From contig NZ_JAGHRO010000007.1 of NCBI RefSeq assembly GCF_017743735.1, positions 186,001 through 250,000 on the forward strand: a stretch of DNA of 64,000 nt. Reading direction: 5' to 3'. Both the position numbers and the translations under genes were made by a program. The notes beneath the pieces were generated by a model. It searched no databases, was not told the DNA's origin, and was given only the letters and a program-made list of their open reading frames with translations. This stretch comes from Shimia sp. R9_2. Its GTDB lineage: Bacteria; Pseudomonadota; Alphaproteobacteria; Rhodobacterales; Rhodobacteraceae. Within the stretch, counting starts at the first letter, position 1; the number at the start of each line of letters is the position of its first letter. Positions 53,590 to 62,325 of the stretch are shown here, piece by piece.

Positions 53590-54333
53590 ATGACCACGCC
53601 CGCCCGCAAGATCCTCCGCCTCAGCGGGGCTGACACCGAAAGTTTCCTGCAAGGGCTTGTGACCAACGATCTGGACCATCTGAGCGACGGTCTGCTCTAT
53701 GCCGCGCTGCTCACGCCGCAGGGCAAATACATCGCGGATTTCTTCCTGAAACGCGACGGCGCAGACATTCTGCTGGATGCAGACGCCGATCAGGCTCCTG
53801 CGCTGATCCAACGTCTCAGCATGTACAAACTGCGCGCGGATGTGGCGATTTCTGAGACCGATCTGCACCTGCATCGCGGTCTTGGCGACACGCCAGAGGA
53901 TGGCGCGCCCGACCCGCGTGACACGGAACTTGGCTGGCGCGCCTATCGCGATGCGGCACAAACCGATGACACCGTAGACTGGACCGCACTCACCGTAGCC
54001 AATCAGGTGCCAAGCACCGGCATCGAGCTTGATGGTGACAGCTACATTCTGGAGATGGGGTTTGAGCGCCTTAACGGCGTGGACTTCCGCAAGGGCTGCT
54101 ATGTCGGTCAGGAAGTCACCGCCCGCATGAAGCACAAAACCGAGCTGCGCAAAGGCCTCGCACTGGTCGAGATTGCGGGCGAAGCCCCTGTGGGCACGCC
54201 GATCCTGCGCGACGGGCGCGAAGTCGGCAAACTCTACAGCCAGTCCGGCGGCAAGGCGCTGGCCTATCTGCGTTTTGACCGCGCAGGAGACGGCATGACC
54301 GCCGGAGAGGCCACCGTCACCTACAAAGGCTAG
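53590..54333 (+). CDS. ygfZ: Folate-binding protein YgfZ
   Basis: A 247-residue protein of the GcvT-like fold that binds tetrahydrofolate and supports iron-sulfur cluster enzymes and tRNA modification. The FRKGCYVGQEVTARMKHKTE signature carries the conserved cysteine. LRLSGADTESFLQGLVTNDL opens the protein. ATG 53590 (MTTPARKIL) is chosen. It diverges from the glycosyltransferase gene. Confidence 0.93.
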   Translation: MTTPARKILRLSGADTESFLQGLVTNDLDHLSDGLLYAALLTPQGKYIADFFLKRDGADILLDADADQAPALIQRLSMYKLRADVAISETDLHLHRGLGDTPEDGAPDPRDTELGWRAYRDAAQTDDTVDWTALTVANQVPSTGIELDGDSYILEMGFERLNGVDFRKGCYVGQEVTARMKHKTELRKGLALVEIAGEAPVGTPILRDGREVGKLYSQSGGKALAYLRFDRAGDGMTAGEATVTYKG

Positions 54334-54338
54334 GCCGC

Positions 54339-54812
54339 CTAGGGCGGGAGGGTTTTCTGAAACCGGAGCGCCAGCACATTTGCCCCCTGCCCGCGCATCA
54401 GGTTCTGGGAATGGGCGTTGAAGTCATGCACGACCGATCTCCATTCCCCATAGCCTTCTTCCCGCATCCAGCGCTCCATGGCGCCGATCAGCGCCGCGCC
54501 GATGCCCTGCCCGCGACAACGCTCATCCACGCAGATCTGGTCCAGCTCCACGAGCGCGCTGGCATGCACAAACGGATTGCCTTCCCGGCGGTTTGGCACC
54601 GCAAGTAAGAACCCACAGACAGCACCAGCGCCATCTTCGGCCACAAAAAGCTGCGCGCCGTCGCGAATCTTTTCCTCAAAAAACGCCTTGGCTGCGGCCT
54701 CCGGCACCTCCGCGCTGTACTGTTCTGGGTGTTTGGCCGCGTGAATCGCCTGCACCTGCGCCGAAAGCGGCAGGATCATGCCGATCTCATCTATTGCCAA
54801 AATGCGGATCAT
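54339..54812 (-). CDS. GNAT-family N-acetyltransferase
   Basis: A 157-residue acetyltransferase. The acetyl-CoA loop is CRGQGIGAALIGAMERW, and LVELDQICVDE is the preceding strand. The substrate is unknown. Its only ribosome site (GGAGG) is part of the terminator stem directly upstream, so it is probably translated from efp read-through or from its own nearby start. It converges with ygfZ after 5 bases. Confidence 0.88.
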   Translation of the reverse strand: MIRILAIDEIGMILPLSAQVQAIHAAKHPEQYSAEVPEAAAKAFFEEKIRDGAQLFVAEDGAGAVCGFLLAVPNRREGNPFVHASALVELDQICVDERCRGQGIGAALIGAMERWMREEGYGEWRSVVHDFNAHSQNLMRGQGANVLALRFQKTLPP

Positions 54813-54850
54813 AAAAAAACCTCCGGTTGTTGGCCGGAGGTTTTTGGGTT
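54813..54850 (-). terminator. Rho-independent terminator after efp
   Basis: On the minus strand AACCTCCGG and CCGGAGGTT pair around a seven-base loop and a run of seven T follows. The T run leads straight into the ATG of the GNAT gene. The stem's second arm also contains the GGAGG that would serve as the GNAT ribosome site. Confidence 0.88.
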
Positions 54851-54893
54851 TTGCCCCCGGCAGATTGCGCGGGGAAAAGGGTCCGTGCGCGGC

Positions 54894-55457
54894 TTATGCG
54901 CGCTCGGAATATTCCATGGTTTCGGTGTTCACGACGATGTCTTCGTCCTGCCCCACAAACGGTGGAACCATCACGCGCACACCATTGTCCAGCACCGCTG
55001 GCTTGAAGGAGTTTGCCGCTGTCTGGCCCTTCACAACCGGCTCAGTCTCGACAATTTTGCAGGTCACTTTCTGTGGCAGTGTCGCGTTCAGCGCCTCTGC
55101 TTCATAGAACTCCACAACGATGGTCATACCGTCCTGCAGGAACGGGCGACGCTCACCGAGCAACTCCGCAGAGATTTGATTTTGCTCATAAGTTTCGGTG
55201 TCCATGAAGATCAGCATACCGTCATCTTCATAGAGGAACTGCTGGTCTTTCTGCTCCAGACGCACGCGCTCTACCTTGTCGGCAGACCGGAAACGCTCGT
55301 TCAGTTTGGAGCCGTTGCGCAGGTTCTTCATTTCGACCTGTGCAAATGCGCCACCTTTACCGGGTTTCACGTGGTCGACCTTGACGGCGGCCCAAAGACC
55401 TCCGTTGTGCTCCAGCACGTTACCGGGGCGAATTTCATTTCCGTTGATCTTGGGCAT
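54894..55457 (-). CDS. efp: Elongation factor P
   Basis: A 187-residue three-domain factor that rescues ribosomes stalled at polyproline. [19 protein letters not shown] places the conserved lysine K34 at the domain I tip, so modification would be of the lysine type rather than arginine rhamnosylation. Length is exactly that of the family. A terminator follows directly. It diverges from the DUF6280-type gene with 219 bases between, which should hold both promoters. Confidence 0.97.
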   Translation of the reverse strand: MPKINGNEIRPGNVLEHNGGLWAAVKVDHVKPGKGGAFAQVEMKNLRNGSKLNERFRSADKVERVRLEQKDQQFLYEDDGMLIFMDTETYEQNQISAELLGERRPFLQDGMTIVVEFYEAEALNATLPQKVTCKIVETEPVVKGQTAANSFKPAVLDNGVRVMVPPFVGQDEDIVVNTETMEYSERA

Positions 55458-55676
55458 GTTCAGAAACCGATAGAAAAAAGGTTGATTGAGTTGTTTTGCA
55501 TCCTATATCTGGCCAGTCCGCAGCTGGCAAGGAGGCCAAGTGCGAAGCCCAATTTTCAGGCGATATGCGCTGAGTGCATGAAAGCTATGCAAAAACAGGC
55601 TACCCGAATCGCGCGGAATGCTTCATAAGGAGCGGCACGCCGAAAAACACAAGAGCAATAACACAAGGACGACGAG

Positions 55677-55997
55677 ATGACCGATTTCGTTGATGCAGCG
55701 GCTTACAACAATGAACAAGGCAACCGGGCTCGCAAGCTTTTTGCGGCAGTTGTCCTGGCTGCGTTGGATGATGCCATTGCGGATGACAAAAAATACGGCA
55801 ATGGTCCGGAGCAAATCGCGCGTTGGGCGCGCTCTCGCGACGGTCGTGAAGTGCTGTCCTGCGCCGGGATCGACCCGAACGAACGCGTGGTCGAAGGGCT
55901 GATGGAATTTGTCGGCAAAGGTGTCCGCACATCTGTTGCGCTGTCGCGTGAAGAAAGCGAACGCCGCAATGCCGCAGCTCAGGCTGAAGCCGCCTGA
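55677..55997 (+). CDS. DUF6280-type conserved protein
   Basis: A 106-residue protein, mostly helical. NNEQGNRARKLFAAVVLAAL, ARSRDGREVLSCAGIDPNER and GVRTSVALSREESER are segments I recognise as nearly invariant in Rhodobacteraceae, labelled DUF6280; the function is unknown. AAGGACG precedes the ATG, and a strong terminator follows. Such strict conservation suggests a housekeeping or regulatory role. Confidence 0.75.
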   Translation: MTDFVDAAAYNNEQGNRARKLFAAVVLAALDDAIADDKKYGNGPEQIARWARSRDGREVLSCAGIDPNERVVEGLMEFVGKGVRTSVALSREESERRNAAAQAEAA

Positions 55998-56018
55998 GGC
56001 AAGCCAAAGCTGCCAAAC

Positions 56019-56053
56019 AAAAAACGCGCCTAAAACGGGCGCGTTTTTTGTTT
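56019..56053 (+). terminator. Rho-independent terminator after the DUF6280-type gene
   Basis: AACGCGCC and GGCGCGTT pair around a seven-base loop and are followed by TTTTTTG. It starts 22 bases after the stop codon. The A run on the other side suggests it could work in both directions. Confidence 0.9.
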
Positions 56054-56181
56054 TCTAATACCATGCACAAAAACCGAAACCAGTCGCAGTATCACTGGTA
56101 GATCACTGACTTCATCGCTGTATGAAGCAGGCAAAACATCTGTGCTCTCAAGGCGCAGAAGCAGTGGTGCCGTATCGCCGG

Positions 56182-57177
56182 TCAGCCCAGATCATGCGCG
56201 GCCAGCGCGCGGTGGATCTCACGCCGCACCAGCTTGCGCACATTGCGCGTGATGCGTTCGCCCAGCGCGCCCTGAAGCTCCTGACGCACAATGTCTGCCA
56301 CCATCTCGCGCAGCATTGCCTCGTCGATTTCAGAGGCCTCTTCCAGCGTCTCCGCCAGATCTTCGATGCCGGGCAATTCTGTGGATTGCACGACCTCTTC
56401 GTGTATCTTGCCTTCCAGATCCGCCATCATGGCCTCCGCCGCAACGACATCCTCCTCATGATGCGCCCGCTCTGCTGCTGCCATATCAATGGCGGCAACA
56501 TCTTCTACGGTTTCAGCATCACGGAACTGATGAATGCGTGTTTCCAGAACTTGCTTGAAGTCAAATGGCCGATCTTCCTCGATCGGCTCCTGAGGCAGAT
56601 CTGCCGCCTCCTCCGCCACCTCGGCCGCGTCACCTTCGGCCTCAGCGTCCGCCGTCTCTACCACATCTTCGACAGAGGAAAACGCCTCCTCTTCGACAGC
56701 ATCTTCATCGCTGTCTGAGAGGGCTTCATTTGCAAAAGCCGCGATGTCGAGGTCATCTTCGGCTTCCAGCGGGGACAATGCAAAAGGGTCTTTCGGCTCG
56801 TAAGGATCCTCTTTGGAGGCCCGCACAATATCCGCATCAAAAGAAAACTCATCCGCCTGACGAGCCGACGCCAGCGTCTCCTCACCCTCAGCTGAAGCGC
56901 TCTCTACATCAGCCTCCGGCAGGTCATCTGCTTCCGGCACACGCTGCGCCGGTGTCAACACCAACGCGAGCGGCGCATCCGCAGCAGACGCTGTTTCGTC
57001 AGCATCTGTCTGGGCATCAGTCGAAGCCTCAGCCTCGCCACGAAAGGCAGACAACGGAGCGGCCGCGTCCTCAGACGCATCGTCATCCCGTGCATCAACC
57101 GACCGGTTGTCAGAAACCAGTCGGCGAATGGAAGACAACACATCTTCGATTTCAGTATTTGTTACCGCGTCAGACAT
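56182..57177 (-). CDS. PopZ-like acidic protein (DUF2497-like ends)
   Basis: A 331-residue protein with the three-part layout of PopZ. There is a short N-terminal helix (TEIEDVLSSIRRLVSDN, residues about 8-24), a long low-complexity acidic linker rich in Glu, Asp and Ala (25-280), and a C-terminal helical pair (LREMVADIVRQELQGALGE, ITRNVRKLVRREIHRAL). PopZ forms polar condensates in alphaproteobacteria that anchor centromeres and cell-cycle proteins. The linker is much longer than in Caulobacter (177-residue protein). It lies 73 bases downstream of the TolC-family gene's stop and could be transcribed with it; pcm precedes that gene. Confidence 0.6.
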   Translation of the reverse strand: MSDAVTNTEIEDVLSSIRRLVSDNRSVDARDDDASEDAAAPLSAFRGEAEASTDAQTDADETASAADAPLALVLTPAQRVPEADDLPEADVESASAEGEETLASARQADEFSFDADIVRASKEDPYEPKDPFALSPLEAEDDLDIAAFANEALSDSDEDAVEEEAFSSVEDVVETADAEAEGDAAEVAEEAADLPQEPIEEDRPFDFKQVLETRIHQFRDAETVEDVAAIDMAAAERAHHEEDVVAAEAMMADLEGKIHEEVVQSTELPGIEDLAETLEEASEIDEAMLREMVADIVRQELQGALGERITRNVRKLVRREIHRALAAHDLG

Positions 57178-57250
57178 CGTTGATTACCGCTCTTACCTCA
57201 CCGAGAGTGTAACGATTGGGAATGAACGGCACAACAGATAGGAAAAATTG

Positions 57251-58669
57251 TTATTCTTTCCCAATGGCTCGCAGCACACGGTCCAGCTGTTGCCCCTGCT
57301 TTGAGCGCAGCGCTGGCGCGTCTTTAACCAGGTTGTAATAAGCTTCCGGATCGTAGCGCTCCACGCGCAGGTTCAGGTGATCCACCGTCAGCAGACCCAT
57401 GGAGGAAAGCACGCCATAGGCAGCCACAATCTGTGTCGCCTGTGCGGTGATTCGATCTGCTTCCGCGTCGAGCAGATCCTGCTCTGCGGTCAGAACATCA
57501 AGCGTGGTACGTGCGCCCAGCTTGGCTTCCTCACGGACGCCCTCAAATGCAATCCGAGCTGCATCCACCTGACGGCCACTGGCCTGAATCTGGGAACCAG
57601 AAGCCACAAAACGCGACCATGCCGTGCCGGCCTGCTGGCGGATATTGTGGCGTGTCAGGTGCAAGGAGGCCCGCACCGCATCGCGGCGTGCCATGCTCTG
57701 GCGCAACAGCGCTGACAGGCGGCCGCCCTGATAGATCGGGCCGGAGACCACAACTCCGAAATTTGCACCTTCGCTGTAGTTGTCATTGTCAAAGCGCTGG
57801 GTCGTGGCCACCGAGGATTCAAAGCTCAGCGACGGGTTCATAACCGCGCGCGCACGGTTCACGTTGAACTCAGCCGCCAGAATTTCGTGCTGAACGCGGC
57901 GCATGTCCGGGTGCGAGCGGATGGCCACGGCTTTGGCTTCTTCGATCGAATTGGCCGCACTTGGCAGAGAGGTCGGGGTCACAAGATTGTTGGGACGCGA
58001 CCCGATGGCGGCTGCGTAAAATTCTTCGCTGGCTGCGAGATCGCCCTGTGCTGCCGCCAAGGAGGCGCGCGCGCCGGCAAGCCGTGCTTCGGCCAGCGCC
58101 ACGTCGGTGCGGGTCACTTCGCCAACCTCAAAACGGTCCTGTGCGGCCTGCAGTTCGCGCTCCAGAAGGCGCAGGTTGTTGATGCGCAGTTCTACGATTT
58201 CCTTGTCGCGCACCACGTCCATGAAAGACTGTACCGCGTCAAACAGCACCTGCTGCTCTACAGAAACCAACGACTGGCGGGTGGCCAGCACGGTTTCTTT
58301 TGTGGCTTCCACAGCGTTTTTGGTCGCGCCGCTGTCATAGAGCAAAATGCTCGCGGATATGCCCACAGAGCTGCTGGTCGCCCAGTCGGTGACGCGGCGG
58401 TTGCCGGTCGCGCTGGAGCGGTTGGCGCTGTAGTCGTGGTCGATGCTGGCAGACCAGTTGATGATCGGACGCAGCAAGGCGGTGGAGGCCGCGACATCTT
58501 CGTCGGCCGCACGCAGCAACGCACGGTTTTGCTCAAGCAAACCGCTGTGTTCATAAGCGGTGGCCAGCGCGTCTGAAAGCGTCTGCGCCTGAGCAAACCC
58601 GCTCAACCCAACGGTCAGCGAGAGCGCTAGCATGCCATGCCGGGCCGTTTTTTTGAAAGTGTGGAACAT
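57251..58669 (-). CDS. tolC: TolC-family outer membrane channel protein
   Basis: A 472-residue protein with a signal peptide (MFHTFKKTARHGMLALSLTV, cleaved near AQA) and the repeated coiled-coil helices of TolC (QDRFEVGEVTRTDVALAEAR, VREEAKLGARTTLDVLTAEQ, LGART and GEVTRT turns). It forms trimeric channels for efflux pumps and type I secretion. ATG 58669 has a GAGG site; the longer frame upstream is spurious. The pcm-like gene precedes it by 43 bases, a pairing common in alphaproteobacteria. Confidence 0.92.
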   Translation of the reverse strand: MFHTFKKTARHGMLALSLTVGLSGFAQAQTLSDALATAYEHSGLLEQNRALLRAADEDVAASTALLRPIINWSASIDHDYSANRSSATGNRRVTDWATSSSVGISASILLYDSGATKNAVEATKETVLATRQSLVSVEQQVLFDAVQSFMDVVRDKEIVELRINNLRLLERELQAAQDRFEVGEVTRTDVALAEARLAGARASLAAAQGDLAASEEFYAAAIGSRPNNLVTPTSLPSAANSIEEAKAVAIRSHPDMRRVQHEILAAEFNVNRARAVMNPSLSFESSVATTQRFDNDNYSEGANFGVVVSGPIYQGGRLSALLRQSMARRDAVRASLHLTRHNIRQQAGTAWSRFVASGSQIQASGRQVDAARIAFEGVREEAKLGARTTLDVLTAEQDLLDAEADRITAQATQIVAAYGVLSSMGLLTVDHLNLRVERYDPEAYYNLVKDAPALRSKQGQQLDRVLRAIGKE

Positions 58670-58712
58670 TGTTGCTGCCTCTTTTTCTGTCCGCGCAAGG
58701 TGCCTGTTTTGC

Positions 58713-59366
58713 TTATAATTCAAAAGCGCGCTGTTTCTCAAAACCGGGCAAGACCGGCGCATTTGCATTAAACGCAAAGCTCCAGTTGACCTGGCCATCA
58801 ATTTTATACCCGATGCGCACAACCCCCAGCGCACCTTCCACAAACAGGGCGCCAATCCGGCCGCCTTCTTTGAGCTGTACAAGAATCGTTGCGGGAAGCT
58901 CTTCAACGCCGCCCTGCAAAAGGATCACATCATAGGGGCCGTGTTCTGCTGCGCCCTCAGCAAGCGCGCCGGTATGCACAATCGCATTGTCCGCGCCCTG
59001 CTCGCTCAAGGTGGTCTGCGCCTCAGAAGCGCGGGATTCATCATCCTCAACGGCAATCACCGCCTCCGCCATGCACGCGATGACCGCGGAGGAATACCCC
59101 AGCCCGGTGCCGATATCGAGCACCAGCTCTTCGTTCTGAATATCCAGCGCGTCCAGCATCTTCGCAAATGTGCGCGCATCCAGCACCACCCGCCCCGAAT
59201 CCAGCGAGACGCAGGTGTCGGCATAAGCCGCGGCGCGCTGCCCTGTCGGCACAAACGCTTCACGCGGCACCTCCAGAAGGGCCTCAATCACCGTGTATTT
59301 TGTCACGTCTGACGGGCGGACCTGTGTGTCCACCATGGTGGTGCGAAGTTCAGCGAAGTCAGTCAT
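58713..59366 (-). CDS. Protein-L-isoaspartate methyltransferase-like protein
   Basis: A 217-residue Rossmann-fold SAM methyltransferase of the Pcm type. VLDIGTGLGYSSAVIA is the SAM site, and MVDTQVRPSDVTKYTVIEAL opens the protein. Several alphaproteobacterial relatives precede tolC and may not repair isoaspartate. I chose ATG 59366 (MTDFAELRTT), whose ribosome site is weak; the frame continues 96 bases upstream. Confidence 0.88.
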   Translation of the reverse strand: MTDFAELRTTMVDTQVRPSDVTKYTVIEALLEVPREAFVPTGQRAAAYADTCVSLDSGRVVLDARTFAKMLDALDIQNEELVLDIGTGLGYSSAVIACMAEAVIAVEDDESRASEAQTTLSEQGADNAIVHTGALAEGAAEHGPYDVILLQGGVEELPATILVQLKEGGRIGALFVEGALGVVRIGYKIDGQVNWSFAFNANAPVLPGFEKQRAFEL

Positions 59367-59546
59367 TTCAATCCCATGGAAGGAGACTCTCTGCAAAAGT
59401 CTTGCCACAACTGCGCAGTCACAGCAACGGAGTCGATCGGTCTTTTGCGTCACCTGTGGCATGTCTGCGCAAAGGAGGCCGCCTCATAAGGCCCGCTTGC
59501 GATTAATTTTTTGTGACAGGATTGCGCAGCATTCTGAAAAAGGGGC

Positions 59547-59575
59547 TTGCACCCGCCTCAGATTCGGATCATTTA
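59547..59575 (+). promoter_or_regulatory. tRNA-Cys promoter
   Basis: TTGCAC (59547-59552) and CATTTA (59570-59575) are 17 bases apart, about 35 bases before the tRNA 5' end. Confidence 0.65.
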
Positions 59576-59610
59576 TGCGCCACTTTTGGGAGATCCCAAA
59601 CACCACGGAT

Positions 59611-59684
59611 GGCGAGTTGGCGGAGTGGTGACGCAGCGGATTGCAAATCCGTGTACACCGGTTCGATTCCGGTACTCGCCTCCA
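59611..59684 (+). tRNA. tRNA-Cys(GCA)
   Basis: A complete 74-base cloverleaf. Acceptor arms GGCGAGT and ACTCGCC pair fully; the anticodon loop TTGCAAA carries GCA; the T-loop TTCGATTC and the encoded CCA end are present. The discriminator base is T (U73), as needed by cysteinyl-tRNA synthetase. Confidence 0.98.
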
Positions 59685-59970
59685 CTTATTTCCTTAGCGG
59701 ACGGAAGGCACTGACAGCGCTGGATCAACAGATTTCCGCCTAACTGGCTCGGTATAACAGACTGTACCACCCTTCTGGACAGACCAGCTTACCACACTCC
59801 TTTCCTCGTGCCTTTGTCGGCAAAGGGTCGAAAATACCACCTGTGCATCATGGTGCTTGAAGCCCTGCAACGCGGCTCAAAAAGGCAAGTATTGTGCTCC
59901 CCCCACAATGAAGCCCCCAGCCAATCAGACGCTCACATTCAAACGAGACCTCTCGCATCGGGCAGATCAC
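59685..59970. other. Intergenic segment after tRNA-Cys, nothing recognised
   Basis: No convincing gene, hairpin or repeated copy of the tRNA end is visible in these 286 bases. Base composition is more AT-rich than the operons to the left. Confidence 0.5.
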
Positions 59971-60375
59971 TCACCCCCCAACATCCACAAACCAATTTGA
60001 CGTTAGTTGATTGGCGCAGGGGGAGACATATGGATCAGAAATGCCCGAAAACTCGTAGTCTTCAACGCGACCCTCGGCAAACAAAACAACGTTGGTTGAC
60101 TGAACAAGCTGTAAAAGCAAGTGCTGTTCGCGTCGTCTTGAGGTTTCCCCAAGCACTGACTTGATGAAGGCTTTCGCCTGCCGAACCAATCCAACGTCTG
60201 GCGCCACGTAGGACCGCAGAAACTCCTGCGTCGTCGTGTGTTGCGCGATCTCCTTTCCAAAAAACCGCTCTATGATGGCGTGCTCTACCGCCAAACCGCG
60301 CCGGAGTGCGAGCGTCCCGCCTCCCGCGATGACGGCCGCTGGCATATATAAAAGGAACACACGCCTTTTCATCAT
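59971..60375 (-). CDS. Small protein with Tat-like signal, partner of GMC oxidoreductase
   Basis: A 134-residue protein beginning MMKRRVFLLYMPAAVIAGGG, a twin-arginine-like signal (KRRVFL) with a hydrophobic core. The mature part is helical without cysteine-rich motifs. It starts with an ATGATGA overlap with the end of the GMC oxidoreductase gene, preceded by AAGGTG. In FAD-dependent glucose, fructose and gluconate dehydrogenases a Tat-signal small subunit carries the catalytic subunit to the periplasm; this protein probably does the same. Its length is shorter than those subunits (about 160-200), and I see no clear sequence identity to them. Confidence 0.55.
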   Translation of the reverse strand: MMKRRVFLLYMPAAVIAGGGTLALRRGLAVEHAIIERFFGKEIAQHTTTQEFLRSYVAPDVGLVRQAKAFIKSVLGETSRRREQHLLLQLVQSTNVVLFAEGRVEDYEFSGISDPYVSPCANQLTSNWFVDVGG

Positions 60376-61787
60376 GTCACCTTGCTTCCTGCCCTCAAAG
60401 AGAGCGCGGACAACGTCAATGTCGGATTGGCTGGAGAACTGGATGGAAAGGCGCTTGCGCCAAGGACCCAAAGGTTGTCATTGCCGTGTTTGCGCAGATC
60501 TGCATCGACAACACTTTCGTCGCCGCTGTGTCCCATACGGCAGGTACCTTGGATATGCGCCTCGGTTACATTTACTGGTGACGCGTTCACAACAGACACA
60601 GGCCAAGGGAAAATCTCAGACAGGTTTGCCGCCGCGTAGTCTATTCCGCTGTAAGCATAGTCATGATGGCCATACCAAATCACCTTTGGAACGCCTTGAT
60701 CATCTAAAACCACCTGATTTCTTGCCTGAGGTATGTCCTCGGCGATCAGTTTGATGTTCATGGTGTTGGTAACGGCACCCGGCACAAGTTGTATGGCAGG
60801 AATATTGAAGTTCTCGATCAATACGGCCGCGCGGGCCCCGCGGTCAGCATCTTTGTAGAACTTATAATTGTGCCCAGTGATCGACGTGCCGCCATAATAC
60901 CCCGGCCCCGGCGCTGTAAGGCTTATGTTTTTTGAGGCCTGCTCGTGGATGTAACGCCCCGTGCTCGGGTTTTCATCTCCAGATCTCAGCAGAATGGATG
61001 CATTAAAAAACGCGTTGGCGGCCAACGCAACTCTGTCAGCTTTGACCTTATAGCCATTCGTCCGTTGTCGTATTTCCACACCGCTGACCGAAGTGCGCGC
61101 CAGGTCAAGCACCCGAGTGACTTCACTATCAAGAAGCAAAAACGTGTTATCGCGATTGAACAATTCCAAACCGTTCAAAATCGCGAATTTGGCATCTATT
61201 GGACATAGTCCACAGACATTATTTCCGCAGCAGATTGCGCGGCGACCACCGTTGCTGCGTGCTGTCGCATTTGGGACCCAATAGCTGTCGGCGCGAAGTC
61301 GAAATTCATGGCGCGTTGGAGAATGGCTTGGATACGGATATGGTCGGGACATGGGGTGCAGAAAGTCCCGCCCATCACCGGCAACCTCCATAATCGCTTC
61401 AGCTTCAGAATAATAAGGCTCCAAAGTGTCATAGGTGATTGGCCAGTCCCTTCCGATGCCAAATTTCGACCAAAGCATGAAGTCATCCGGAAGGAAGCGA
61501 GGCGTTTGCGCCCACCAACAATTTGAATTTCCACCAAATTTAGAGTGGGCAACCCAGAGCTTTTTGTGAGCTGACAGGTTATCCATTGCAATTGTTTCTA
61601 ATGCATTTGCGTGGCTTCGGACGTCGAGCGTATCGGCATGACTGGCCCAGGGACCTTTTTCAACTATCAGGACACGAAAGTTGGATGGCAGCGCTCTTAA
61701 AAAGAACATGCAGGCAAAACTGCTTCCAACGATTATCATATCCCAGCTTCGAGAAGCTGCGTCGGCAATTTCAATAAGTTTAAGCAT
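60372..61787 (-). CDS. GMC-type FAD oxidoreductase with cysteine cluster
   Basis: A 471-residue flavoprotein. WDMIIVGSSFAC (15-26) is a degenerate dinucleotide motif, GTCRMG and NPTLTLSALSLR near the end are typical of the glucose-methanol-choline family. Residues 186-195 (CCGNNVCGLC, then PIDAKF) resemble the three-iron cluster motif of bacterial FAD-glucose dehydrogenase. It is probably an alcohol or sugar dehydrogenase, exported with the small Tat protein downstream because it has no signal of its own. No cytochrome c subunit is nearby. The gene is more AT-rich than its surroundings. Confidence 0.8.
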   Translation of the reverse strand: MLKLIEIADAASRSWDMIIVGSSFACMFFLRALPSNFRVLIVEKGPWASHADTLDVRSHANALETIAMDNLSAHKKLWVAHSKFGGNSNCWWAQTPRFLPDDFMLWSKFGIGRDWPITYDTLEPYYSEAEAIMEVAGDGRDFLHPMSRPYPYPSHSPTRHEFRLRADSYWVPNATARSNGGRRAICCGNNVCGLCPIDAKFAILNGLELFNRDNTFLLLDSEVTRVLDLARTSVSGVEIRQRTNGYKVKADRVALAANAFFNASILLRSGDENPSTGRYIHEQASKNISLTAPGPGYYGGTSITGHNYKFYKDADRGARAAVLIENFNIPAIQLVPGAVTNTMNIKLIAEDIPQARNQVVLDDQGVPKVIWYGHHDYAYSGIDYAAANLSEIFPWPVSVVNASPVNVTEAHIQGTCRMGHSGDESVVDADLRKHGNDNLWVLGASAFPSSSPANPTLTLSALSLRAGSKVT

Positions 61788-62325
61788 TTATAAAATCCTG
61801 AAAGCTCAGCTAATAATTGCTTTCATCTGTGCTGGATTCTTTTTTTGATTAAATCAACGTGTACAACCTTTGGAATCATCATATACCGCTTTTGAGATTC
61901 CTATATGCAATAATTTCAACCATTTTGCCCGCGTCAAATTACCCCAATGACCCGAGAAGCAATGCCGTGAGACGGTTCGTTGTGCGCATTCTTTAAAATA
62001 TTTGCTTTCCGAGGACTTAAACTGAAGCGCGTGCTTTGGTGGGAGTTATTGCCAAATACAGGTGGGAACGAGACCGTGAATCATTTATGTACTCCTCATC
62101 AGCCCCGCCTCGAGATATTCACAATGCTATATTTTAAATAGAAGCCATACCCAACGGCACCCGCCACCATTTACCCCCTTCGCAGCACGACCGCCCAAAA
62201 ACCGGCCCACGCCTCTCCTTTGGCGGGTTTGCCTATACTTTTGGCAATACGGCTAACCAGCTGCCCGTCCCTCCGCCTGCTCCTCCCGCGCTATCCAGTT
62301 TGGGACAGCGATTTGGAGCCGGACG
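61788..62325. other. AT-rich intergenic segment, nothing recognised
   Basis: A 538-base gap between divergent genes (the GMC gene and the AlgF-like gene). I see no open frame of merit, no tRNA fragment, no hairpin with a T run and no direct repeat. It should hold both promoters. Its composition is visibly richer in A and T up to about 62150, then returns to the local GC-rich style. Confidence 0.5.

Noticed and set aside
55998-56181. Additional small gene after the DUF6280-type gene
   Set aside because: The segment contains a terminator and no frame with a ribosome site.
59685-62325. Attachment-site repeat of the tRNA-Cys end
   Set aside because: I looked for a second copy of the tRNA 3' end in the following 2.6 kb and found none.
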